A DNA stretch of 64,000 nucleotides from Cymodocea nodosa (GCA_036874045.1 CM072335.1:20653501-20717500), one strand, 5' to 3'. Counted from the first letter of the stretch, positions 21,971 through 33,430 are shown. Numbers and translations are program-made. The notes: generated by a model not told the origin, from the sequence alone.

Positions 21971-23532
21971 TTAATAAACAATGATCATTATTTATAAGAT
22001 TATGCTAATGTAGCATGTTTAGACTTCAAAGTTTACATTTTTTATATGATTATTTATGTATTTTATATATTATAATTGTAATTATATGTGATTTAATGAA
22101 GAATGTATGATAATTATGATTTTTACGATTTTATATATTTTAAATGATTAAATAATGCATAAATTGATATATGATAATTATTATATAAAATATGCTTCAT
22201 GGAAAGATATCTTATATGATTTTATAGGAATAATTGAAGACATTGCAAATTTCATTTTTAAAGTAGAGTTGAAGAAGGAAGAAAGACGAGAATAATTAAT
22301 TTAAAAGGTTATGTGAAAAGTAGTATAGTTAAGTTTAAGTATATGAAAAACTAGAAGAGTTATTATTAATAAACTCATATAGCTATGATTTATGCACATG
22401 TGCTTTAAAAGTTATAAGTTTTCACATATTTTTCATGTGCAGCTTTGAAAAACTAGAAAAGTTATGATAACTATTCGAGTTTTATATATATATAATGGAT
22501 AACTGTTCGAGTTTTATGTATAGTAATAGATAACTGTTTGAGTTCTGTAAAAGGGCCTAATGTTAATTTTTTATTTTAATTTAAAATCAAAAAAATAAAT
22601 ATAAAAAATAATAAACTTGTATAGTTATGATTTATGCACATGTGTTTTAAAAGTTATAAGTTTTCACGTGTTTTTCATGTGAAGCTTTGAAAAACTAGAA
22701 GAGTTATGATAATTGTTCGAGTTTTATATATAGATAATGGATAACTGTTCGAGTTTTATGTATAGTAATGGATAACTATTAGAGTTCTATAAAAATGCCT
22801 CATATTAATTTTTTATTTTAATTTAAAATCAAAAAATAAATATAAAAAATAATAAACTCATATAGTTATTATTTATGCACATGTGTTTTAAAAGTTATAA
22901 GTTTTCACGTGTTTTTCATGTGTAGCTTTGAAAAACTAGAAGAGTTACGATAACTGTTTGACTTTTATATATAGATAATGGATAACAGTTCGAGTTTCAT
23001 GTATAGTAATGGATAATTGTTCAAGTTTTGTAAAAGGGTCTAATATTAATTTTTTATTTTAATTTAAAATCAAAAAAATAAATATAAAAAATAATAAACT
23101 TGTATAGTTAAGATTTATGCACATGTGTTTTAAAAGTTATAAGTTTTCTCATATTTTTTATGTGCAGCTTTGAAAAACTAGAAGAGCTATGATAACTGTT
23201 CGAGTTTTATATATATATAATGGATAACTACTCGAGTTTTATGTATAGTAATGGGTAATTGTTCAAGTTTTGTAAAAGGGTCTAATATTAATTTTTTATT
23301 TTAATTTAAAATCAAAAAAATAAATATAAAAAATAATAAACTTGTATGGTTATGATTTATGCACATGTGTTTTAAAAGTTATAAGTTTTCACATGTTTTA
23401 CATGTGTAGCTTTGAAAAACTAGAAGAGTTATGATAACTGTTCGAGTTTTATATATAGATAATGGATAACTATTCAAGTTTTATGTATAGTAATGGATAA
23501 TTGTTCGAGTTTTGTAAAAGAGCCTAATATTA

Positions 23533-23984
23533 TTTTTTTTTTAGGTGCATTTACACCTACTACCAAGCACTCACTCATGTAAGAACTCTAGAGTTAACTA
23601 TGTTTAGGCGAGAGCAGAATCAAGATGGGTGACCATTTGGAAAGTTCTCGTGCAATGCCTATGAGCATTAGTGCTAGCTCTACTCAAGCCTTACAAGTTA
23701 TAGGTGCGTGCACCACTTACTCAATTCACATACCAGCATTGCGGGTCTTACCTCAATCAGTAATATCAATCGAGTTGGTGGATGAGGCCACTTAGGGTAC
23801 CCCCAATTAGTTGAGAATCTTTGCGAGACAAAGTACGTGATACTTGGAGAAATCTATTACGTTAGGGCCTAACAATACCTCTTATAAGCTTTCACCTTCT
23901 TGGATACTCCTAATTTATACCTTTGAGTGTCCATTGAGACTCATATGTTATCACCTCTATGGATACTCCTAAAGGATAAGAAAA
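23533..23984 (+). mobile_element. 452-bp retroposed-looking insertion carrying a 5S-rRNA-like segment
   Basis: It interrupts a 242-bp array unit. The array sequence CCTAATATTA|ATTTTTTATTT is split, with a 7-bp AATATTA repeated at both borders (23526-23532 and 23985-23991). The insert begins with a run of nine T, then AGGTGCATTT, and ends GGATAAGAAAA. A 5S-like block lies near its left end. It could be a Cassandra-type TRIM LTR (these carry 5S sequence) or a 5S-derived SINE-like retroposon. The 7-bp duplication and homopolymer end favour retroposition, whereas Cassandra would give 5 bp. A palindrome GTTAGGGCCTAAC occurs at about 23863. Confidence 0.65.
23578..23662 (+). pseudogene. 5S rRNA-like sequence (not a functional 5S gene)
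   Basis: The run AAGAACTCTAGAGTTAACTA through TAGGCGAGAGCAGAA, AAGATGGGTGACCATTTGG and AAAGTTCTCGTGCAATGC follows plant 5S rRNA from about nucleotide 30 to the 3' part, including counterparts of the A box, intermediate element and C box of its internal pol III promoter. I estimate 70-75% identity. The 5' third of 5S and the flanking spacer are absent, so this is derived, not a gene copy. Confidence 0.65.
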
Positions 23985-24279
23985 AATATTAATTTTTTAT
24001 TTTAATTTAAAATCAAAAAAATAAATATAAAAAATAATAAACTTGTATAGTTATGATTTATGCACGTGTTTTAAAAGTTAGAAATTTTCACATGTTTTTC
24101 ATGTGCAGCTTTGAAAAACTAGAACAGTTATGATAACTATTCGAGTTTTATATATAGATAATGTATAACTGTTCGAGTTTTATGTATAATAATGGATAAT
24201 TGTTCGAGTTTTGTAAAAGAGCCTAATGTTAATTTTTTATTTTAAAAAATCAAAAAAATAAATATAAAAACTAATAAAC

Positions 24280-24975
24280 TTCGATTGGACCGAAGTTAAG
24301 ATTTGGTCCAACCGAAGGAAAAATAAAGAAAATAAAACACTTCGATCAAATCAAAGAAAAATAATAATAATAAAATGTTTAAAAAATCATAAACTTCGGT
24401 CAGACTGAAGTTGAGCTTCGGTCAAACCAAAAAAGAAAATAAATAAATTAAAATTTCGGTTGGATCGAAGTAAAGATACGGTCATACCGTTAAAAAAATA
24501 AAAAACTAAAAACAATTTGATCGAACTATTTTTTCATTTGTACAATCGAAATTTATTATTATTATTATTTTTTCTTAAGTCTGACTAATTGAAGTTTTTT
24601 ATTTTTTTATTTTATTCGTCTATCTCAACTTCGATCAAATCGAAGTTTTTTTATTTTTTATTTTTTCATTGGTTGACCATATCTCACTTTTGTTCAAATT
24701 GATATTTTTTATTTTTAGTATTTTTTCCTTTAGTTTGATCGAAGCTTAAATTCGGTTGGACCAATGTTTTTTATTTTTTACATTTTTTATTTTATTCGTC
24801 GGTCTAACTGTATCTCAACTTTGGTCAAACTGAAGTTTTTTTTTATTTTTTATTGTGCATTGGTCTAACCGAATCTCACCTTCGGTTAGACTGATGTTTT
24901 TTATTTTTGGTATTTTTTCCTTTAATTTGACTGAAGCTTAAATTCGATTGGACCAACATTTTTTATTTTAAATTA
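24280..24975. repeat. Foldback-like block of TTCGGTYNNACCGAA motifs
   Basis: A dense series of short imperfect palindromes, for example ACTTCGATTGGACCGAAG near 24288, ACTTCGGTCAGACTGAAG near 24392, and CTTCGATCAAATCGAAG near 24631. The left half (to about 24530) is A-rich between motifs and the right half (from about 24540) is T-rich, so the two halves are inverted relative to each other and could form one large hairpin. The right half repeats with a period of roughly 60 or 120 bp. It abuts the end of the 242-bp array. No coding content. Confidence 0.65.
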
Positions 24976-25312
24976 AAATAAAAAAATTACAACATTATTT
25001 AATAATCAATTCATCATTCAAACACATTAATAAATTTATAAATATATGAACATCAAACATAAGTCTTCATTCATGAATCATTTAAACACAAGTAATAAAG
25101 TTAAAATAATTAAAGTTAAAACATTAAAGTCTTCCAATAGTAGAAATGTCTTAAAAACATTAAAGTCTTCTAATTTTTAGATGTTCATGCATGTAACTAA
25201 AAGTCTTTATATCGTATCCGTTCTCTTCCAATTCATGAAGGTCATTTCTAGCCATTGGACCTTCACTGAATCTGGTTCTACCTTTAGAAAGCTTTCTCGA
25301 GTGACTTGTTTC
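24976..25312. other. AT-rich interval beside the Harbinger element
   Basis: About 340 bp of AT-rich sequence, with AAAGTCTTC repeated near 25060-25170. It may hold the 3' terminal region of the Harbinger element, but no terminal inverted repeat was identified. Confidence 0.4.
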
Positions 25313-26126
25313 TCAAACTTCAACATGGCATACACCCATATTTCTGTCTTCCATAAATCCAATCTCTTTAAGCTTCTTGATGTATTCTAGATAATTATAC
25401 ATATGTTTACGTTCTTCAAATTTCAATATGATTGACTCTACTGAATCAATCTGATCATTTAGGCTTGCAATGTGTTGACATCTTCTACCTGTAGAAGATG
25501 TAATGAATGTCGACATTGGTGTACTTCCAACAATGGGTGTGTCAATGTCCACTTCCACGTTAAAATCCTCTACAGGTATCTGCTCACTACATTGGGATGG
25601 ATTTACTTCGGAGCTTGGGATATAAATAGACTCACCTACTACAATAGTACCATCAAAAAGTCTCTCCAACTTGTCAGCAAATTTTATGCCTCCATAACGA
25701 AATTTCTCACAATTTGGTTCGATCTACATGTATCAAACAAAATTATCAAATAAGTTGGTGAATAATGAAATGAAATAAAATTATCAAACAAAATTATTAC
25801 AAAACAATTACATACCTTTTGAAAATTTTCCCACCATGTGTCATCCACGCCTTCCCAAGTCTTGGTTGTAGGATTCCATCTGATACCTATTTAGGAGCCA
25901 ATTGTTTTCCACAATTGCCAATCCTTCCTCAATTTTTTCAATTATTCTTTAAGTGCGACCTTTTTTGCCTTGTTCTTGTCCTCTCCAATAATTTTTTTTC
26001 GCATAAGTCATATCCTTTTGCATCCAAGTGTGTGCCAGGTTTGTGTCCCAAGTCAATAAGCTTTATGCAAATATCTAGCAATATAGAAACTAGATCATCT
26101 TCCCATGCTACTCTAGGAGTGCTCAT
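25313..26126 (-). pseudogene. PIF/Harbinger Myb/SANT-like ORF1
   Basis: Minus-strand companion ORF of a PIF/Harbinger transposon. From the ATG at 26126 the protein reads VAWEDDLVSILLDICIKLID...KKLLE, then after a frame break RKDWQLWKTIG, IRWNPTTKTWEG and DDTWWENFQK. This is the plant Myb/SANT-like DNA-binding layout (three-helix domain with Trp residues, WW near the end). A Ser/Thr-rich linker and a C-terminal charged segment (residues ERLFDGTIVV onward, 25669-25313) follow. In active elements this protein binds the transposon ends and helps the transposase into the nucleus. Stops and frameshifts show that it is dead. It lies about 280 bp downstream of the transposase on the same strand. Confidence 0.75.
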
Positions 26127-26407
26127 CTTTGGGACACATTTCGATGTTTACTCTCCCCTTAAGAAATTCACGTACATTCTGTTAGCAAACATTAGAGAAG
26201 TCCAACAATAACGAATAACATTCAAACACCAGAAATATTTAAGCAATAGAAATGACATTCAATAATGAAATAATAACAATATAGACCAATTTATACTACA
26301 AATCATATTTGAATAATAAAGATAACATTTAAACAATAAAAATAACAAAACAATGGAATAAAATGTTTGAAATTTGAGTTATTAAACAAATCATTCATTT
26401 TGCATTA

Positions 26408-27645
26408 TTAGATCCTTAATATTGTCACTTCATAGTTGGTACTTGTTAACATTTCTTGATCATGAACTTCAATAGGTTCTTCATCTTGATTGATCAATAA
26501 TGCTTCTTGATCCATTACAGGCTTCCGATCAATTATGAAGTTGTGTAAGACCATGCAAGCGACCACTAACTTTACTTGAGTAGTGTATGAAAATGGCGGC
26601 ATATGATTCAAAATGTGCCACCTCCTCTTCAATACTCCAAATGCACACTCAACAACATTCCTCAAAGAAGAATGTAAATAATTGAAATGCTCCTCTGCAC
26701 CGTGTGGTTATGAGGATTGGAATTTTGGTAAGTGATATCTAGTGGTCCTGTATGGTGCAAGAAAATCAACTGCATTTGGATAGCCAAAGTCAACCAAGTA
26801 GTACTTACCTATAAATTTGACAACAATATTAGTTCAAAAATATATTCAAGGTAGACTGTACAATGTTCTTAATAAATTGAAAATATAGTACTTGCAAGTG
26901 GATTAGGAAATTTGTGATGTGGATCAGACATTGCATGCTTAAGTACTCGACAATCATGTGCAATGCCCTCCCACTCGGCTAATGCAAAAATGAATCGCAT
27001 GTTGAAGTCACATATGCCTAATACATTTTGAGTTGTCTACTTGCCATGTCTACCACATCTAAATGAGATTTGTTTATTTTCCCTAACAACACAATGAACA
27101 TGTGTACCATCAAGTGCTCCTATTGCATCTTCAAAATATGGTATAAATCTAGGGTTGTCCTTAAGAAATTGTGGTGTTTCATTGAAAGATTTCTTAGGCC
27201 GAATAACCTCAAGTGCCCATAATAGTAACGCATCTAAAACTTTATGAACATATTTACTAATTGTTTCCCTAGAATGTTGTTGGTAGTTCTATAGTACTCT
27301 ATTTTTATGTTCATGCCCAATTGTTTGCAAAAAAATCTTCACTTGCTCCTCAACAATAACCCACCTCTCATTCTCCAAAAGGTTTTTCCCCCTCAATATT
27401 TGACACGAAGTGATAAAAGTAGATGGGATCATACGACACATGTCAAAACAAACCCTTCAATGTCCTCCTAACATGTTGTCAATAACATCTTTTCCAGAAT
27501 AGGGCATGCTATGCACTCATTGCCTTTTGGTTGAATTATAAGTTTGCAAAAATTGTATTATGCATGCATAAAACAATAGAAGTAAATCAAAAATTTCCTC
27601 AACTTCAAGATCCATCAAATCACCAGTTTCTAAAAATTTCTCCAT
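26408..27645 (-). pseudogene. PIF/Harbinger DDE transposase
   Basis: Minus strand, starting at the ATG at 27645 (MEKFLETGDLMDLEVEEIF). An N-terminal helical region (DMCRMIPSTFITSCQIL, VIVEEQVKIFLQTIGHEHKNR) leads to the DDE_Tnp_4 domain: IGALDGTHVHCVV (first Asp), CDFNMRFIFALAEWEGIAHD (second Asp region), YYLVDFGYPNAVDFLAPYR, and RNVVECAFGVLKRRW with the catalytic Glu, ending in VVACMVLHNFIIDRKP. A probable 84-bp intron with GT/AG ends lies at about 26809-26892, between FPNPLA and KYYLVDF. Stops replace Gln or Trp at several points (for example GK*TTQN and QSS*PHG), so the enzyme is inactive. Some 400 residues are recognisable, near full length for the family. Confidence 0.88.
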
Positions 27646-27741
27646 TGTACTAAACAAATGCACAAATAGGATAGTGTAAGTTCAAATATAATTGCATGAA
27701 ATAAACACAAAATGATTTCAATTAAAAACTATTCAAATAAA

Positions 27742-27746
27742 CTAGT
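27742..27746. repeat. Left target-site duplication of solo LTR-T (CTAGT)
   Basis: CTAGT immediately before the LTR start. The identical pentamer occurs immediately after the LTR end at 29301-29305. Confidence 0.85.
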
Positions 27747-29300
27747 TCTTCAGTATTTTATTTTGATGATGTGTGCTAAATGAATGTAATCATATTACTC
27801 AATTAGTATTGTTTGTGAAAGTAAATTAAGAACATTAATTAATACAGAAAAAGTTTACTGATATAAATACTTGTCTGTATTGGATCTGAAATTATACTAA
27901 GTTAAATAACTAATCGTTATGTTATACTAACTTTTCATTTAACTAAACGTTAAGTTAACGTGTATTTTTATTGCAAAGCATGATATGTTTTAAAGTTATA
28001 TTTTCTGTATCATGTACAATGCATGTTTAGACAACTCGTTGAGTTAGTGAGTTATTTGTATAGAGGTCACGTGAGAACTCGTTGAGTTATAGACTTAAAG
28101 GTTAAAATAGGTCACGTGAGAACTCGTTAAGTTAGTAAGTAAAAGAGCAAAATGAAGAGACAAACTCATTAAGTTAGTATTTTACACGTGGTGAAATTAA
28201 TGTTACGAATGTTATATTGTATCACATGAGTTGCACATGTTTAACTCGTTAAGTTAACATAACTGCACGCGTTGAGTTGCTATATTGAACACTAAGGCAA
28301 TGCGTTAGGTTAGTGTTATAAACTTAAAGTTGTTAATATTGCACATGGTAAAATTCTTAATATAAAAATATTTATTTATTACTGGTTCGTTGAGTTATCT
28401 GTAACACCACGAAGTTGGTTCGTTGAGTTAGCGTAACACTACGAACTTAATTTGTTGAGTTAGCTATAGTATTTGTCACATGAATTAACACATGAGGAAC
28501 TCGTTAAGTTAAATACGTTAAGTTATATATCTACTTGTATTACTCATTTAGTTAACATTAGCACAACGACTTCTTATTACATTTGATGAAAAATTTTGGA
28601 CAAGAAAGTTTATTTTGCAAAAAAATTTTCAAAGATCCAAGATTGATGATTAAAGAAATTCAAAATGTAAACGTGAGTTAGAACGTGTGTATTTCGATGA
28701 AGGAAAAAGAGAAGATGTGAAGAGTGGAAAACTGGTAGTGATTAAGCGTGGAGGATATGCATGAAATGAAGATACAGTATAAAAGGCATAGAATTCTCGT
28801 TAATCAATTATCCTTGCACACCAAAAGAAATATCTTTTTAGGGATCAAAAACACCTCTTCGGGGAAAAGCTCTCAGATAGAAGAAAATTCAATGAAGCAG
28901 AAAAGGGTTAGATTTATGTCACTAAAGATCTGAAGTATCAGAAGAAAGTAAATTCAGTGAAGTAGAGAAAGTCAGATATTCATCATTGAAGAATTGCTAA
29001 AGAAGAAAAAGAAGAAGAAGAAGAAGAAAAATCTCAAACAGGGAGAAATGTTTTAAATTCCGCAAATTTGTTTTCTCTATTTGTAGTTATGAAATTAATT
29101 AGATGAAACATGGTATCGTTATATAATTGCATCTACAATTTCAGAGGAGAATTGAATTGTATATTGTAATTGGAACCTTGAATAAAATGATTTGATTAAA
29201 ACAGTGTTTCGACTTGTTTTTATTTTTGAAGTTTCAATTATAATCGAAAATGTTGAAAAACACAATTCACCCCCCTCTTGTGTAGCCATTCGATCCTACA
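27747..29300 (+). mobile_element. Solo LTR of family T
   Basis: A complete 1,554-bp LTR without internal region. It starts TCTTCAGTATTTT (the intact copy at 52349 reads TGTTGAGTATTTT, so the TG has decayed to TC) and ends CGATCCTACA. Flanking CTAGT duplications at 27742-27746 and 29301-29305 show insertion followed by LTR-LTR recombination. The body is rich in AACTCGTTGAGTT and TTAACTCGTTAAGTTAAC motifs. The U5 end carries the CAATTCACCCCCCTCTTG motif shared with other LTRs here. The short open frame at 28748 inside it is not supported as a gene. Confidence 0.92.
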
Positions 29301-29305
29301 CTAGT

Positions 29306-30066
29306 GATTGAAAACATTCAAATAAAAATAAGCATGATTCATATGACTCCCATCAATAAAAATATAGTTTCCATATTCATTTAATAAAAATAAAGAAACA
29401 ACATAACTCAAAATTTTACAAGTTGCAAAGATTTTTTATCTAGTCCATAGACTTTTTTTTCTTCTACTACTACCACTATTATTTCTTCTTCTTATTGTCT
29501 AAAATATTTCTCCTCTTAGGCAAAGGAGAAAGAGCTAAAAAAGCTCAAGGCTGCACAGAAGACCGAAGCCTTGAAACTTCAAGTAGAGTTCAGAAATATA
29601 TTGACCTAGAAATAAAAGGTAAGTGAAACCTCTTTTGGTGAGCTCAAGGTAGAGTTAATTTATTGACCCAGAAACCCCTTTTGGTGAGAAAACAAAAATT
29701 TCACGTCAAATAGCAAAACCATATAATCCAAATGCAATACAGAAAGGGTAATATATCATTTCTAATGTTCCATTATTTTCATATCTGAAATTAACCTGGA
29801 TTGATGATAAACACCTATAAAAACAATTGTAGAATCTTTTAAAAAAAATATTTTGGTTTTTTTCCCATTTTCAATCATACTCTACAAGAAAAACAAAAGG
29901 CATTGACTAGATCAATGCAAGGGTGCATGTGAGAAGAGATGCATCAACCATAAGGATTTTATTGACCTAAAAACCCCTTTTGGTGAGAAAAAAAAGCTTT
30001 GACGTCAAATGGTAAAGCAATATAATCCAAATGCAGTAGAGAAAGGGTAATATATCATTTCCAATG
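29306..30066 (+). pseudogene. Gene-derived fragment (ValRS-like exon) with ~110-bp direct repeat
   Basis: At about 29519-29600, after a CTCCTCTTAG acceptor-like site, the frame AKEKELKKLKAAQKTEALKL resembles the Lys-rich N-terminal extension of plant valyl-tRNA synthetase, from memory. It then reaches a stop, followed by GGTAAGTGA like a splice donor. Two copies of a segment with TATTGACC, AACCCCTTTTGGTGAGAAAA and CAAATGCAGTAGAGAAAGG follow at about 29650-29760 and 29955-30060, about 290 bp apart. I read this as a captured or duplicated exon-intron fragment, not a gene. Confidence 0.45.
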
Positions 30067-31159
30067 TAATGTGTTGGAGTGTCAAATGTTTCAATGCCTA
30101 AAATATACGATAGTCGCAGATTGACAAAAGAAAAAACCAGATCGACAGAGATTAACGAAGGTGAAAGAGGAGCTTACTCCATTGCAGATTAACGAAGGTG
30201 CTATTTAGGGTGAAAGTCGTGGAGGTGCTATTTAGAGCTGTGGAGGTGACAAGGGTATTCTAGACTTTCGATCGGCGACGCCTTACTAGAGCTAGGAAAA
30301 TACAGCACCCAAAAATATGCTTTATTGGTCATCGCTACAACTCCAACGCTTCCAGCGTCGATGAAGAGCTCGACTATTTGTTTAAAGTGCGCTCCTGACA
30401 CACGTTCCAATGTAGGGGCACGCTCCAGTTCCTTTACCAAATGTAGCCTTAGCTCTACAATGCGACTTGGAATTGTTATAATTAACTTTGTGATGAGGTT
30501 TAAAAATTCAACTTGTCATTCCAATATTATGTGCATAATAACATAGTTTAGCCCTTGTGGTCTAGTTTAGTTTAGAACATAACCTTGTTGTAACATTCCA
30601 ACCATGCACGAAATTCTCAAAAATTTCCCCAAAGGTTAAATGGGGCAAGTATAAGCAAAGATGACATTCACATATTCAAACTTTTATATTCACTCCCATG
30701 TATACTATAGATGAGAGAGAAGGCCATGAATCACATCATGCAAGATTCTCAATAAGTAAATGCACATTTATGCAATAACAAACCCATTTCTACCAACATT
30801 GCATTTAACAAGCTTTATAAAAGCAACAATTCATCAAGATCATGTATGGTTATGCATTAATGTGGTTACAAAGCATCAAAGAATCTCAACCTCATTACTC
30901 ATAAATTAACATGCAATAATAGAAGGATAAGCATTTCAAATGAAAACTAGAGAAATACTTATATTGTGAACTCAAATTAAGCTCCCTAAGGTCAACCCAA
31001 CACCTTCTCAAGCAAAACACCAAATATTCTATAGGTTTCCCTCTTCTCAAGCTATCCATCTTCCTCAAATCTTTGGAAATAGGGTCTCTTTCACTTCCCT
31101 ATGCTATTTCCTTCTTCTTCTACTTTTTCTAGTGAGCTCACACACCCCAACTACCAAAT
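30067..31159. other. Intergenic, no gene recognised
   Basis: 30080-30450 is locally GC-richer, with a short duplicated phrase (GATTAACGAAGGTG and GTGGAGGTGCTATTTAG each occur twice). No protein family is recognisable. The rest is AT-rich. Confidence 0.4.
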
Positions 31160-31525
31160 TTCTAGCCTATAGTGATGGATGTAATCCATCTTTATAAGTT
31201 TAAAATAGTCACTATATTCCTTTTATGTTCTATCACAATAGGTAGCATTACTATAGGTTATAGTGATGATTTTTTGTATCATTTACCATGGATGAGCTAT
31301 AGTGATGGATGTACAACACTATTGTGATAGATTTCTATCCATTACAATAATGTATTAATTGTGATGGATATTTCATCATCACCCCATTGTGATGGATTCA
31401 AATCTATTAGTATATGTTATGAATTCATCACTATAACCTATCTAATCATTATAGGAAACCAATGCTATTGTGATGACTTTTTGGCCATCACAATAGGCTA
31501 TTTGGCAATTGTTACAAGTGTGTTG
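31160..31525 (-). mobile_element. CACTA-like transposon end with subterminal repeats
   Basis: The reverse complement from 31525 begins CACTTGTAACAATTGCC, similar to the CACTACAAGAAAA-type plant CACTA ends. It is followed by at least eight short repeats in both orientations (ATAGTGATGG, ATTGTGATGG, CCATCACAATAG). That layout is typical of CACTA subterminal regions, to which transposase binds. The other end and any transposase were not found. Confidence 0.5.
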
Positions 31526-31579
31526 ACAACAATACTTTATAAAAATATTTATTGTTAAAATAATCATAATAAGATATTA

Positions 31580-32818
31580 TGAAATGGATTGAAGGCTACA
31601 CAATAAGGAGTGAATTGTGTTTTTCAAAAATTAAACGATAATTAAAACTTTGATTCAAACTATCAATAATAACTTTTATTCGAAAATCAATTTATAGAGT
31701 TACAATCAAGATTTACAATTCAAAAACCTCTTGAATTCTAAGTGCTATAAGTTTAATAATCAAAATACACTTTAGCAATTCACTATAACTAGTAAACAAG
31801 AAAATAGATATGCAGAATTTAAATTCTTTCTCCCTATTCATGAAATCCTTCTCTTCAATTCTTCAAATCTTCAATGATTGAACTTCTTGAACTTCATCAA
31901 ATTTGAGAATTCTAGAGAGATTTGATCAATACTCTAAGAGGCTTGTGTGAGTGGCTATTCTCTTCTATTCTCGTAAGTACATTTGATCAACATAAATGCA
32001 TGTCTTAAATAATCAATACTCTCCATAAGGACACTTCCACGTTCATCCACTACTTGATCAACATCCACTCTTCACGTCTTGAACTTGTTCTTTCAATCAT
32101 AATTCAGTATTTTTTAGAAGATCTCAACCTTCCATAAAAAATACCACATTCTTTACCATGTTTCTTCATAATTCATTGTTCTAGATCATTTGAAAAATTC
32201 TCTACAAAACAAACATTCTCGACCAAATTTTTCATCAAATGTAATAACATCTTGTTACATTAATACTAACTTAACATGTCACAGAATATGAAATTGTAAC
32301 TCAGTGTAATTCTATGAGTTCAACAAGTGACATACATGTGACATAAATCAAAGGTTTTAACAATAACAATTTATCACAAGCCAAAATAACTCTTTTATAA
32401 TACTAACATAACATGTTGTCTTAGTACTCAAATATGTAACTCAATGCATGTAGTTATGCTAACTTAACGAGTTAAACATGTACAACTCACGTGATACTCA
32501 ATAACATTTATAAAGTAAAATTCAACACATGCATTATACTAACTCAATGAGTTATAGTATACAACTTGAACATAAATTATAATGTAACATTGCTAACTTA
32601 ACAAGTTACTCATGTGCATAATACATTATAAAAACACATTAAACCAACACAACGACAAGTTGTTTAAAATTTCATCTAACTAAATGATATGTTATTTAAC
32701 TTAGCAAATTTTAAGATCTAATACAAAACAATATATAACTTTCAAACACTTTCTATATAGAATGATACTTTTAACCTTACGTCTTAAACAACAAAATTAA
32801 TTGATTAAATATGATTAA
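31580..32818 (-). repeat. LTR-T copy, inverted, nearly full length
   Basis: The reverse complement of LTR-T: GGATTGAAGGCTACACAATA...GTGAATTGTG at the left (U5 end), then the familiar AACTCAATGAGTTA-type array, up to AAATATGATTAA at 32818. The final ~45 bp expected by comparison with 14640-14687 are missing, and another LTR-T starts there. Confidence 0.7.
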
Positions 32819-33430
32819 TGTGGATCAAAAGGATACACAAGAAGGGGGTGAATTATGTTTTCCTACATTTTCAAATATGACCGAAACTTCAAAATTAAAA
32901 CAATTTGAAATACTGTTTTATTCAATACTTTATATTCAAGGTTTCAATTACAATTTACAATTCAACTTTCCTTAAAAATTTTAGATGCAATGATAAAATG
33001 ATACAATACTTCATCTAATCAATTTTATAATTACAAACAGAGAAAACTAATTTGCAGAATTAAAAACATTACTCCCTATTTGAGATTTTTCTTTTCTTCT
33101 TCTCCTACAAATATTTAGTGACAAATATCTGACATTCTCCTTTTCACCGAAGTTGCTAAATTTTCTTCCTTTAAGAGTTTTCTCCTAAGAGATGTATCCT
33201 TGTAAGTATATTTCTTTAAGTGTGTATGGCTCTATTAATCAGCGAGAATTTTATGCCTTATATAATCAATTTCCATTATATGCATATCTTTCACATCTAT
33301 CCACAATCAATATCCATTCTTAATGTCTTCTATTTTAATTTCAAATTCAAATTTTGAAATACACACATTCTATTCCACAATTTCCTCTCAAATCTTCTTG
33401 AATCATTAATTCTAGATCTTTTGAAAAATT
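32819..33430 (-). repeat. LTR-T fragment, inverted, cut by LTR-E
   Basis: Begins TGTGGATCAAAAGGATACACAAG, which is the U5 end of LTR-T in reverse, and runs in register with the neighbouring copy until 33430, where LTR-E begins. Two LTR-T fragments in the same orientation therefore abut, which points to nested insertion or recombination. Confidence 0.7.

Larger units (their letters stand above)
22325..24290. repeat. 242-bp tandem array, about six copies, interrupted once
   Basis: The landmark AGCTTTGAAAAACTAGAA recurs at about 22441, 22683, 22924, 23166, 23408 and 24108. The period is about 242 bp, except that a 452-bp insertion separates the last two. Each unit holds three TAACTGTTCGAGTTTTATATA-type motifs, an ATTTTTTATTTTAATTTAAAATC palindrome and GCACATGTGTTTTAAAAG. 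Copies are roughly 90% alike by eye. No long ORF is present. Confidence 0.85.

Noticed and set aside
23578..23662. Functional 5S rRNA gene
   Set aside because: Only about two thirds of 5S is recognisable, with many substitutions and no 5S repeat spacer. It lies inside a transposed unit.
28748..28933. Small ORF in the solo LTR-T
   Set aside because: It lies wholly within the LTR and is not conserved as an open frame in the copy at about 59245-59430.
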